Assembly (NCBI RefSeq): GCF_042242105.1
Contig: NC_092020.1
Span: 17,638,788 to 17,702,787 of the forward strand
Source of the DNA: Pempheris klunzingeri
Taxonomy: Eukaryota; Chordata; Actinopteri; Acropomatiformes; Pempheridae
Length of the DNA stretch: 64,000 nt
Direction of reading: 5' to 3'
Positions 1 through 12,000 of the stretch are shown piece after piece. The notes under the pieces are model-generated. The model saw only the letters and a list, made by a program, of their open reading frames with translations. It was not told the DNA's origin and made no database searches. Both the position numbers and the translations under genes were made by a program. Numbering within the stretch: the stretch's first letter is position 1; each line of letters starts with the position of its first letter.

Positions 1-229
1 CAATTGCTCTTCGGTGTAATGCAAGGCACGAAGGGGGAATGTAAAACATGCTAAAGACTGTGGATGGCTCCTGGATGCCATGCATCAACAGATCCTTGAA
101 ATGTGTTTTGACATAACTACAAGATGAGGGAACGACAGAAACCTGAATGCTACATAAAGTTGGAAATTAGAGAAATGTCTGAATAAATAGAGAGTAGCCT
201 ACATGTGCTTGATGTTAAGATATCAGCCT

Positions 230-790
230 TTAATAGGTCAACCTTTATAAAAGTTATAACTATTACCTTTATTAAGAAATCTGTTTGTAGATCAGTTATG
301 AACTAATAACAACTTCATGTTTACCAGGTTGTGAAAAGTCTCTAAGGCTATAGGGTCAAATATTTCCCACTTTATAATATTTCATCAAGTTGCAGTTGTA
401 GAAGTTAATAAGGCATGAATGAATCAGCTCAATAGTCACGGGTCAGGTATTTCCCACTTCTTCATTAAACAGCTGAAGTGCATAAGTTATGTGCTGTTGT
501 AAATGTTAATGACTCAATAAACTAATATAACCCTGCAATTGTAAATATTAATAATGTCCTACAGCTCTTTTGCAGAAGCACCAGAACCAACCTGGCAACA
601 CAAAAGTTTATCTTAATAATTGCTTATAACTAATCTATAAAATGTTATTAAACGATTTAGTCACCATTCATAAAGCCATTAGATATAACGTATTATGTTA
701 TTAAACGATTTAGTCACCATTCAAAAAGCCATTAGATATAACGTCTTAACCTTTTATAATGGGTGTCTTGTTATAAATTGCTGATTGTAG
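230..790. repeat. AT-rich interspersed repeat, teleost type
   Basis: The stretch is AT-rich and made of phrases such as tataacaacttcatgttt-like segments and 'attaaacgatttagtcacc' that recur in degenerate form. It resembles a common teleost interspersed repeat of 'ataaccattcataa...' phrasing, and a related stretch lies at 61,060-61,400. No open frame of interest is present. Assignment is by recall of repeat style, not by a database. Confidence 0.4.
642..744. repeat. 53-bp tandem duplication (two copies)
   Basis: A 50-base unit at 642-691 is repeated at 695-744, offset 53 bases, with a single visible mismatch (cataaagcc versus caaaaagcc). Each unit starts atgttattaaacg and ends gatataacgt. The near identity suggests a recent local duplication inside an older repeat. 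Confidence 0.85.
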
Positions 791-814
791 TGAGTGGGAT
801 TAGAGTTTTCATAT

Positions 815-1066
815 CTGTGAGGTAAATATGAAGCTACAGTCAGTAGACGATTAGCTTAGCTTAGCATAAAGGCAGGAAGCAGAGGCTAACAGCTAGCCTG
901 GCTGTGTTGAAAGTTCAAAAATAACTAGATAACTATAACTCTAAACAACAGCACATAACTAATTAATTTAATTATATCCTGTTTTTTTAATTCATTAATT
1001 TGCAGTTTTAGCTGCGTCCCCTGGTCCCATTCTATATGCTAAGCTAAGCTAACCAGCTGCTGGCTT
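815..1066. repeat. Palindromic MITE-like element, copy A
   Basis: The left arm reads tgaagctacagtcagtag followed by gcttagcttagcataaag. The right arm contains the reverse complement (gctaagctaagctaacc, then gctgctggct). This is the fold-back layout seen again at 14,728-15,155, 19,912-20,150, 31,345-31,850 and 55,358-55,965. The interior is shorter than in the 55-kb copy. No transposase frame is present, so it is a non-autonomous element. Confidence 0.7.
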
Positions 1067-4000
1067 TTCCAAATGAGAGAGGTATTGCTCAACAAGACAA
1101 CAAACTTTTCTTTTAACAGCACATTATGTTCAGTTTCTGCCTCCTGCTATCAGTTTTCCCTCAAGTCACATCACACACCTTGTGCACCACTGTGCACAGG
1201 ATGTACTGCTCGTTGTATAAATATAAAATCTGATGTCCTCCTTATCACATACAGCTCTCTCGGTCCACTAAGCAGCAATATGGACATACACACAGGCTGG
1301 GTCTCTTCCTATATATAATAAAGTGCAGCCGTGTATATTCCCTCCAGACCTTCGTCTGAACGGGGAGACAGATGTTTATGCAGTTGCCATGGCGAGGGGT
1401 GTCCGTTAGTGAGGGAGCAGCAGAGGTGTCGCACGATCCACATCACCCTCTCCGAGAGTCATTAGACAGCTGTGGTTGTGTCAACCGCTGAAATACCATC
1501 CACTCAACAGGGTGGGCGCGTTTCATTTGGGAACAAGCACACATTCTGCAAAACATAGACAGAATTTATTTTTATATAAATTGCCATTTCACCCCAAAAC
1601 AACGTGGGAGTTATTGATAGCTTCTGCAAATGATGAAAAGTAAATATTCCCACACATGAGAACTACAGTTGAACTTCAGTATTTTAAGTTCTGTATATTA
1701 TCACTTGCATGTTAAGGTTTCCCACTCTGCAAGGTATTGTATATCCCAAAACATGATATTCAGTTCTCATAGAATAAGCATAAACAGACAAACTTGGACT
1801 AAGAGAAGGAAACTGGTTTGAATTTCCTTTGTTTCTAAAGTTAGCAGTGCCTGGAACACATCCATAAAAATTCACAAGGACATTGTGTGGCCATATTTAA
1901 GGAGGCCTTGGGTCTAATTATCAATTAACTGGCTTATTACTCTCTCTTAACTCAGTCAGGCAGCACATATGTGCTGTTATGTATGCAGGACACTTTGATT
2001 ACTGCTAATAAAATTCTTTTTTTTAGTCTACCATGCACAAGTCATTTCCTATAAAAGTTGCAATGCAACCAGGTTTATTGTTCATTTCATTGTGCAACAA
2101 CATATTTTTACATAGTCACATGAGAATAATTAAAAACATATACAATGTGCTCTGTAATGTTAATATCAGGCTCAAGGCTACTGGCAAAAGTAAAAGAAAA
2201 TATGCACCTCTGACATGTTGTGCTTAGCGTTGGCCAGTAAAATCAGGGGTTTCAATGCTCTGAAATCGTTGAGGCGTAGATGTGGTGTTCTGTCTGGCCC
2301 CTTCCTCAAACATTTGTCTTCATCTTGGGGATGGCTGCTGGCTCTGGCCTTGCCGCCAGCTCCACGCCGCTTGTTTGATGATTAAATACATTTTTGGCCA
2401 TGTTGTAAACTTCCTGTGTGGTTGCACCGTCAGGTCTGTGTTCCACGCTGCTGCTCCCCAAAGGCCTTGCATGAACACCATTATTATCCCTGCAAATTAG
2501 CCAGTTAACCCACCCCTGCTCCAGCTCACTCTTTGTTAACCCCTCATTTTTCACCATGTCTGGACCACGGACCAAAGGATTGCAGAAGCTGGTACCCCAA
2601 CCCCACCGTCCCCATCCACCCCTGTCCCGGCAGATCCTAACCCCTGTGAATATTAAACAGCACAGACTGCAGGAATGCTTCGGCTAAATTGGCAGCAGAT
2701 GTTGTTGAAGGGATTTGGTTGTGAGATGTTTTGTCTGCAAACTGAGCTGTAAAACATTGCAGGCTTGACATGTCCTCTGGTGAGCCTCTACGGAGAAGCT
2801 GCACAAGGGCAATATAGCTCTGTAGTGACTCTACTGAGGCTCTATGGTGGTTGAACACTCAACCATCCATTTAATAGTCACTTATGAATAAAGGTTTCAG
2901 GAGACAAACTGAACAAAGAGCCTACTTCAGAGTTGGAGCACAACAAAGATTAGAAGTATTTGAGCTGTCCTACCCATTGTAAATCATGTAGTAGAAAATC
3001 CCAAGATTTCATTGGTGGAAAACTCACTAAACATCACAATTTAATCTCTGTTTAGTCCGTGTGTTGTTGTCCTTTACATGACACTGAAAGGTTTCTGTCA
3101 AATAAGACACAGACTCCAGTTCAAGATGTGGAAACCATGTCAACGTTTAAGCAGATTACATTTTAATGTATGTTAGAATATGATTTTAAAAACCTACATG
3201 TGATCCAAGAATGGAAAATGCTGCTTACTTGCCGGTCATGTCAATTTGAGAGGAAGCAGACCTGAGATGTCGGCGTGTCTGGGAAAAAGATGAATGACTG
3301 GTGCGCAAAGAAAATGATTTCGTAGTTTGTTCCAAATTCTAAACCAGCCATTGCTCCAGGCTACGACTGTCGACATAAACTGTGACACATGTGATTTCTT
3401 ACTCCCAGCTCAAATTATGATAGTTTGGACTACTGGTGCTCTGGCTCCAAGTCCTCAGAGGCACAGGAAGAGGAATTGGTTATGAGCTCAAATAAGTCAG
3501 TGGATGGTAACAGGAATAGATGCTTTCATTGACTCTGAAATTTCAAATGCAATTCATGAACTTGTTGATTTAAAGCTACACTAATCAGTATTTTTACATA
3601 AACAATGGATCGAATGACGGCTTGTAGGAAAATATGTTGCATGTAGTGACAATCCCACAGGTTATTCATACCTGATTCTGCCGCTCGCTTCAGCTCATCA
3701 TTTTGGTTTTATGGCCAACAGCATCAGGCAGCTGTACACAGCAGAGTACACTACCTGCTCAGCACCAAACCAAACGACAGACAAACACCATTGTGTCACC
3801 ACTGTGACAATCCCTCAGTCCCACTAGGTGTCCTTGTGTTTTCCTGTTGCTTCTTCCTTTTTATTTTCCAGGGTCCGTGACGGAGGATCACAACCTGTTG
3901 TTCTTTTTTGTTGTTTTGTTGCAGCTTAGGAGCCGGGCTGTGATACCTTTTAATGGGCCTGATATTTTCCTTAGAAGTTGGTGGAAACCAAAACGGCTAA

Positions 4001-5990
4001 AATGAGAGTGAGTATTTGTCAAGCTGCCAGAAACACAGCTCCATATTAATGATAATCTCACTCTTGTCAAATGTGTAAATAGGCATTTGTTTGCTAACAA
4101 GTTCACCAAGACAACTATAAAAGGCTGTTAAATGGTAAAAAAAAAAAAAAAAAAAATGTATTAAATGCTGGTTTGATAAATCATAAATAATATGCATTGT
4201 TGGCCAACATTTGTAGATTGTAGTGCGTCATGTTAAAGTGAGGGCCCTTCTGGTGGTCTGCAAATGCACTTATGTGTTCTTTATTCCCTTATACCCTATA
4301 AGAGAGATCACTGCATGCAATATAATTCAATTTAATTCATTCTTATAGTCTATTTATATGTACTCAGTGTATATCACAGCATGTAATCTATCAACACAGA
4401 AATTCCAGAAAAATAATCAGTTTAAGTGGTACAGTTTTTTTCCCTAACTGATAAGAAACCATTAGGACCAAGACATAAGTTCCTATATGTAGGGTAAGTG
4501 CAGGGAGCAGCCCATTTACTGACAAGGTGAAGCTTAACATGAGAACTGAACTCAAGGGTGGCCGAGATCCACGCAGGCCATCTGCCAAGAATCCAGTACA
4601 GCAAATGGTTGGATCTGTGTAAGCCCCGAGCTGACAATAAAGTCACTATGCTTAAAAAGATGCTAACATCCTCTAATGGGTATGAAAGCGACTGCAGCAG
4701 AATACAAATCCTGACTGTTTTCTCTCGTGTTCCCTGTAGCCCAGACTTTTATCCGCTTCCATCCAGCATGCCCTGTGAAGTTGATTAATTGAACACTTTG
4801 GGACAAAAGGGAAACTTTTATCAACTTTGGCCGTGACTAACCCTCTGTGTGGAGTTTGGGGAAATTAAAGAAAGCTGCTTTGCTTCATCTCCTGATCACA
4901 AGAAAAGGTACTGAAGAGTTTGCCAAAAACAATAAAGGTATCAAAATTTCACATAGATGGCAGATCAAGATGTTTCTGGCTGGGGGGTGTTTGCCACCTG
5001 CTTTGGGACATCCATGAGGGGGAGTGTGGGGTAAACGTGGGGTCAAGGCTGTCAGCAGTCTCTCAGTTATACAGGCCAAGTGGGACTGCAGATATGAGGA
5101 GGGTAGAAACTACAGCGATGACATGATGGGGGACCCGGGGGTTACGCTGTCACACTACCACCATCCTCATTCAGCATAGCATGGTGTATTAACCGAGTGT
5201 GAAGAGCTGTGTGTGCGTGTTTGTGTGTAAACATTCCTTTAAAGAGTTTTCTCTCAGGACTCTGGCTCATGTGATGCTCCCACAGTGGAAGCCTGTCCAC
5301 GACCCCAATAAAAAGAGAGGGATGCCCACTTCCTGCTGCCCTCAGACGTGCCAGTCCTGCCTCAAGGGAGAGGGGCCCCATAATTTATTATTTGTTCCCC
5401 TCTTGTTAAGGAAATACTTTCTCAATGGCTCTTTTTCCTTTGTATATTTTTACTGTTCTTATTTTCTTCCTCGATTCAACCCCGTCCTCTCTTATTTATT
5501 TGCTTTCTAAACACCAGCTTGGTTCATTATGTCCAAGCTGCCATGAAGAGACTTTAAAAAATTACTTTTGTACTCAGTGAGGACAGTGTTTATTTGTCTG
5601 GGTGCAAACAGTATTTTGGGGATACCTTTGTGTAGGTGACAGCTGAGCTGAGTCATACAAGCTGACCTCCATCACCGCTACCTCAGGCTTTAATCAGATT
5701 CCTCCGCTGCAGATTGAAGATATGTGGATTGATGCCGTGAGCTCAGATGTCATCACTTATCAGCCAGGCCCTGCCACTCTTAATGTAAAGACATTCCTGC
5801 ACCACGTGAAGCTAATGGGATGTTATGTCCACAGCATATGTTGTGTGAAATGGTTTCTTTCAGCACGAGCAAACCATCATGAAACATTCAATCTCAAGGC
5901 AAACGTTACCCAGAGGAACCAAGCCCTCATTTATTCCCAGCAGTGACTTCTTTGTTTGTTGGTGTTGGTCAGGTTTGCTGCTTTTTCAAC
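1067..5990. other. Intergenic DNA, no gene seen
   Basis: I read both strands and found only short stop-bounded frames without splice context or recognisable protein. A run of about 20 A residues lies near 4,138-4,156. Nothing here supports an exon, RNA gene or clear mobile element. Confidence 0.5.
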
Positions 5991-5997
5991 CAACCCT

Positions 5998-6053
5998 CCC
6001 CCTCCTCCTCCTCCTCCTCCTCCTCCTCCTCCTCCTCCTCCTCCTCCTCCTCC
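5998..6053. repeat. (CCT)n microsatellite
   Basis: About 18 uninterrupted CCT/CTC units. Its translations are poly-leucine on one strand and poly-glutamate on the other, which accounts for the low-complexity open frames here. Confidence 0.95.
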
Positions 6054-6639
6054 ATCCACAGAAGAAAAAGGGGATGAAAAGGCCAAGCCACTGGCTGACC
6101 ACTGATCCATGACTCAGCTTTGAAAATCTCCGCCTTCAAATCAAATTGTGCCACAGTGCTGCCCCGGGCCACTCAGTGTCACCGGCCAGCTTTGAGGGGT
6201 TAACGCGCATTTTTCTCAGTTGTCAAGGACGTGTGATGAGGGCAAAGGAAAACAGAGGAGTGCAGAGGTCGCCACACTCACAAATATCTTTGTCTTTGAA
6301 GTACTTAATTGTGTTATAAAAGAAGGTGCCATTGATGGAGTCATTTAAGTTTTTAGTTGAAGACACATCTTGATTTCAATCCATTTCTTAACTGGTTTGT
6401 TGATTTGCTTCTAAGGATGAGAGACTTTCATTAATACATTTTTAAATATTTGTATAAGAATATTATTTAGTTCTGTGGTTTGTTTTACCCAGAAAGCATT
6501 TTCTATACTTGTAAATCTTTCTTATGATGTATTAAAGATGTTAACTTGATTATGAAACTATTAATGGTCATTATGAGAAATCATGTTTTCTTAAGATATT
6601 GCAACGTTTTCAGTGCAGTAGTGATGTGTTGGTGTTAAA

Positions 6640-7080
6640 GTCATGCTAGCGGGTCCACTGCAATGGTCCAGACTAAAATATCTCAACAAGTATTGAATTA
6701 ATTGTAACGAAACCAGGCGCAGACATTCATGATCCCCAGAGGATGAATCTTACTGACTCTAGTGAGCCTCTGACTTTTCCTATAGCACAGCAACAAGGCT
6801 GACGTGTGGCTTTTAGTGAAATGTCTCAACAATTATAGGGTGGTTCAGACATTCATTTATCTTCTAGCGCCACCATCAGGCCAAAGGTTTAGTTTGTCCT
6901 ACACATTGGTTAATAACGAAATACCTGAAAAAATTAACGATATTCACATCAGCTTCAGCTGTACTTTGCATTTAGTGATAATTTTCAAATGGTGGCTTAA
7001 CTAAAATGGTGACCATGGGAAGCATGTTAGCATGCTGACATTAGCGTTTAGCACAAGCATTGTGCCCATCACAAAGCCTT
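6640..7080. repeat. Interspersed repeat of teleost type
   Basis: The text runs 'gtccactgcaatggtccag', 'aaatatctcaacaa', 'gacattcatgatccccagagg', 'ctagcgccaccatcagg' and 'gttagcatgctgacattagc'. I recognise this phrase order as a degenerate, widely dispersed teleost repeat; it also contains two internal near-repeats (gacattcat and atctcaacaa). No coding capacity is left. Confidence 0.6.
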
Positions 7081-7089
7081 TTAGAAAAA

Positions 7090-8150
7090 AGTTATTAATA
7101 TATTAATTAATATAGTATTAATATAGTTATAAATGTATGTTAACATATATTTATATTTAACATATTGGTTTTTATATTAATTCTGCATAGTGAGAATTAA
7201 CCCCTTTACCTGTATGAAATTTCTGTTGTTTTTGGATGTTAATCATTAAGGCCATTGATCATATTTTGTTCTTGTTTGGGGTTTGTTGACATTGTTTATA
7301 GTAAGACACCTGAAAGGCCGTTTTTCTCCTGTTCTCTATCCCAGGTTCTATTAGCCGTCTGTTGTCTGAATAATGTTGTACGTTTCCTGTAAAGAAGAAC
7401 ATCAACAACAGCAGGATAGATAATGAATTTCCTTAAAGTCTGAATGTTATTATTATGGTGCAGTGTTTTTCATGAATTTCGTCATTTTCCATACAGTAAC
7501 CCACCTTTCCTCAAGAGGCAAAGCAGACAACAAAAGCGTGGGAAAACACGTCAGAGGACAGTTTTCTTAGATATTTTCCACAGGAAAAAACAGAGCAGCC
7601 CTCCGAGATCAGGACTAGATGGTTCGTTGGCTTTTTATGTCGGTGATATAGAATGAAGCACTGGAGGGAAACAGCGTCTTCTAGCTCCTCTCCTCTGAGG
7701 TCTTGATTGAGCTCTGCGGTTCTGAGAAAACAGACACAGCAGCTTCCTCCTGAGCCGGCCATGTTTCATGTCGGGACAATTAAACAAGTCACAGCGGCCA
7801 CCCAGCCCTGGCCCTTTCTCCAGACACTGAACTCAATTATTACAGAGGCTAACTCCTCATCACCGCAAGTTCACCGAGTGTGGCTAATCTTATCTGATCC
7901 GTTATTAGCTGCATTTTTCATCTTTACGGCAGAGCTAACAAGCCTTTGAGATCGTTAATAGCTGGGAATGTTCAAATCTCACGTTAAGCATGAAGATGAA
8001 TGAAAGAAGGCTCACTGAACATAAATCACTTTGCTCTCTGCATAGTTTTAAAGTGCGGGGGAAAGTCTTAAGCTCAGGGATTCACAAGCAGTTCTCATGA
8101 AACAGAGATTTTCACAAAAGAAATCACACAGTATGAGGTGATCTGTCAAG
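7090..8150. other. Intergenic DNA downstream of the filament gene
   Basis: No exon or RNA gene is supported. The part at about 7,690-7,960 is less AT-rich and less repeat-like than its surroundings and carries no convincing frame, so a conserved regulatory element is possible but unproven. Confidence 0.35.
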
Positions 8151-8157
8151 CCACTAG

Positions 8158-8163
8158 TTTTAT
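8158..8163 (-). terminator. Poly(A) signal, intermediate-filament gene
   Basis: AATAAA on the minus strand, about 910 bases past the TGA at 9,076-9,078. It is a plausible 3' end, giving an untranslated region of roughly 0.9 kb. Other, weaker signals cannot be excluded. Confidence 0.45.
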
Positions 8164-9075
8164 TTAATATAAATCTAAAGCTCATTCTGACGTCTGTGCA
8201 GGAGCAGGAACCAAAAGTGATTTATCACAGACAGCTTGGAAGTCGTGTAGAAAATAAGGAAAAAATTACAGAGGATTGTATTACAAAATGCTTATTTCTG
8301 AAATGACAGCAAATTGGGGCAGTGCTTTTCAAAGGAGAAATAATGAATCACACAAGTTTTTCTTGTAGAAACATCCAGGTGCTCGTTTTGTAAGAGCTGC
8401 AGAAAAAAACAACAACTTCATGAACCATTTGAAAAGCAAACAGCACACTGCAAACTTGACTGTCAGTTGTATGTAAAACCGACATAAGTGTATCACTGTA
8501 AAAGCAAAGCGAGGTAAGATGCTTAAAGTCAGCGAAGCTGTCAATACGTTTGGTAACAGTGAAGGGGTCAAGGGTTAAGAGCTGGTAATCAGACCAGAGT
8601 TTGAGTGATGGACGAGGTGGTGCGAGTCCACAGAGCCACACAGTTTACTTCCAATGTGTGTGTGTGTATCTGTGTTTTTGTGTGTGGCTTGTTCAACAAA
8701 GCGGGGACAAAACATTTATGAATCGTATCAGTGAGCCGGTAAAGATAAAACCCACTTAAGGAAATATCCCCACCAGACACTGAATGGACACACTCATTGC
8801 ACAGCCCTCGTCCTCCCACCAGCTTTAGACAGCTCCATCTTTCTTGGAGTCTCGGGGTCATCTGCCAGCGACCTGTTATCAATGGCCCAGCTTAGGCCTC
8901 CAGGCGGCATTAATCTGTCATGATAAGTTTACAGCTGCTTAAATTGCTGCATTGGTACCATAAGCTTCGTCCTAGTGCTGATTTGGGTTTGTTTTTCATG
9001 TTTCTCTTTGGTCTAATTTCTAATCCATGTGGGGGGCCTCACTCCAACCAGCCAGTCTGACTCTCCGGCCTCAAA

Positions 9076-12000
9076 TCACAGGTTGCACAGCCTCACCTCC
9101 TCTTCCTCCACCAGACTCCTGAACCAGAGAAATGCATAAACACATAAATTATTGGTGACAAACTGGAAGAACAACAATGCTAAATCAGCTGTAGTCCAAG
9201 TTTAGCAGAAAGAATGAATATTGCCATTTATTGAGGTTCAAAGTTCATTTCTGATCTTGGAACTAACTGTTCACCTGTCAATCAATCAATCCTTATCTAT
9301 ATAGCTGCAATTCATAACAAGTGTTATCTCAAGACGCTTTACAAAAAGAGCAGGTCTAGACCAAACTCTTTAATTAAGAGACAGACATGAGCACTTCACT
9401 CTTTTTGACTCTGTGTCTATCAGTGGGTCATTGTGTCTGCCTGCTGTTTGACGCTGAGCAGGGAGTGCACAGGGGTTTTTTCACAGAAAAGTTGTGAGCC
9501 AGAAAACCAAAACAATGAACTGAAAGATGCTATAAAGCTCAGTGGAGCTGGAGTCATTTGATGATTAATTAGTAAAGAAATATTGATTGTAGCAGCTGTA
9601 AGATTGGACCTACAGTACAGCCATCCACTGCTTCATGTACACTTAACTACTAAGGATCTTGTCCTTTGCTGAGCGACTTGTTGCTGTGTCATGCAGCAAC
9701 GTGAGCAGACCACAATGAACAGCAGAATGAGTTAGAGTAATATGATTCACATTAGCTGTGAGCAAAACCAGCGAGCATCTGCCTAAACTGCTCCGAGATG
9801 CTTTCACAGGCGATAAGCCACTCGGTAATGGCAGCCTGAGGTCATTAGGGTCTATTGTGCAGACAGTTTACCACGGCACGGAGAGCATAAACAACCACCA
9901 TTTTCATTTCTTATTCATGGTTTTAATCAGGGATGACAAAACATCCAGTAAATTAAAAAAAAGAGTTGGCATCGACTGTGTGCCTTTCCTGTGCCTTAAA
10001 TGTCTTTGGGACAGTCTGTTGGGTAACGATGGGGAATTAAAACTGTGGCGAATTTGGAAATGTGTGTAAGAGGAGGGCTGACATTAACAGGCTGGCGTGG
10101 AGAAGAGCTGGCAGCGGCCCAGCACACAGCGCTGTGACAGTGTGAGGTCCTCTTTGCCCATTCTAATGAGGTATTGTGAGGGTCTGAGCTCGGGTCTGCA
10201 GCAGGGCCCCATGGGCGTCAGATGCAGTCGGACCGGCGATAGGGGGGACCGGGAGGAAGTCCGTGGCAGCAGGATGAGATGGCTGAAGTGCGTCAATCCA
10301 CATACCAGGATGGCAGATGGTTAAATAACCTCAGTGGAAGGAGGGAATGACATGAAACATCCTCAAGGTCACATACAGGAAACTGCATCATATACAGGAG
10401 CGGTTTTCTTTTTACCCCAGTTGGCCCGTGATGTCAATCCTTTGTTTGCAGGAAAATCTTATTATTGGCATCACAGATGTCCAGGTGACATTATCAAAGA
10501 TGCTTGGACAATGTTGGACTTCACAGGATCTTGCAGAAATAGTCCGGGCATCATTCACAATGATGCTTATGCAGAAACTTCTTGTTGATGTTAAGAAAAA
10601 AATGGTGACAATGGACACGTCATTTGCTCATTTCCACATTTTCTTGTGTGCGTTGTGACTCATTCACTATGTAAAGAATGTCAAAAGGTAAACAGCGCAT
10701 CGAGTTATTTTAAATCTAATGAAATCATCCCTGGATCATTCTGTGTTTTGCTCCCAACAGTTCGTTCTCCTCGACAGGTTTAAATAATGTGTGGCACTTT
10801 ACTGAGCACCACAGGGGCCGTCTGTTTTCATTCGACCCCCTACTGCAGAGACGGGAATCTACCAGACATGTCAGTGAAGGCTCAGAGGCTGTACTTTTTA
10901 ATTGCAATCAGAAACTAAAGCAGTTGACTTTATGCCTTGAACACCTCTAACAGGAGAAGGCAAACTAATCAGCAAAACCACCTGGTGCAGTGTTTTGGTT
11001 GGCATGAAAACCTCCATGTCCTCCAGCTGTCCATCTCTGCCCCAGAGAGGCGGTTCATGTCGTCCTACTGACTGACAGTCTCACTAACAGTTAGACCACA
11101 CTGTCCAGAAGACGTCTCATGTTCCCCTCTATAACTGCTGTACCCGTGCTGCACATGACAAAATGTAGGCTTCTCATTTAAGAATAATAACCTGCAGCTC
11201 TATTTAAGAGGGGAATGAGAGTCGTGAAGGGTTGGGTGACGACCAAACCAGTGAAGAGTGGCAGCTCTTCACTACAAAATGGGTCAGCACTTGAACATTA
11301 TGGTCTGTTATAGCATATTCAGTCTTAACGTCCAAATATAATTATAGCTGTAAAGTCAACCCCAGGAGGAAAGATCCATTATATCTTCCAACCCCTAAAA
11401 CAAATGATCTGATGTATAGAGAGTTTCTATAGACTGACTCTGGTTTCTAGGAGCTCTTAATGTTTACATACAGATACGTTAAAAATTGAGTTCTGGCATA
11501 AATATTGTGTAATAATATATTTACTAAATGGCTTCATATACATATGGTAGGTGCATGTATACACCTCTATCTGGAGTATATACAGCCTACTTAGATTTAC
11601 ATTTGGCACATTCATATTCATGGGTTATGTACTAATTCAGTCTAATTCTAATGTTAATTTTATCTTTATACCATTTGTAACCTTACATGTTGAAATGTTT
11701 ATGCCTCTGCATGGTAACAGCCATGAAGTTACGTTTTCTGGTTATCTGTGAACACGATATCTCAGGAGGTCCTTGAGGGACTTTCAGTACATTTGGCGCA
11801 AACGTCCACTTGGACTCAAAGATGAACTGATTAGATATTGGTGGTCAGAGGTCAAGGCCACTGTGACCTCACAAAACATGATTTTGGCCATAACTCATGG
11901 ATTCTTATACTAATTAAAGCATTTCCCACCAACACCTAATAGTAAATATGGTGAAGTGATGACATCTTATGTCAAAAGAGGTCAACTGTTCACTGTGACA

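Noticed and set aside
5879-6172. Poly-Leu (plus) and poly-Glu (minus) frames
   Set aside because: Both arise from the (CCT)n run at 5,998-6,053.
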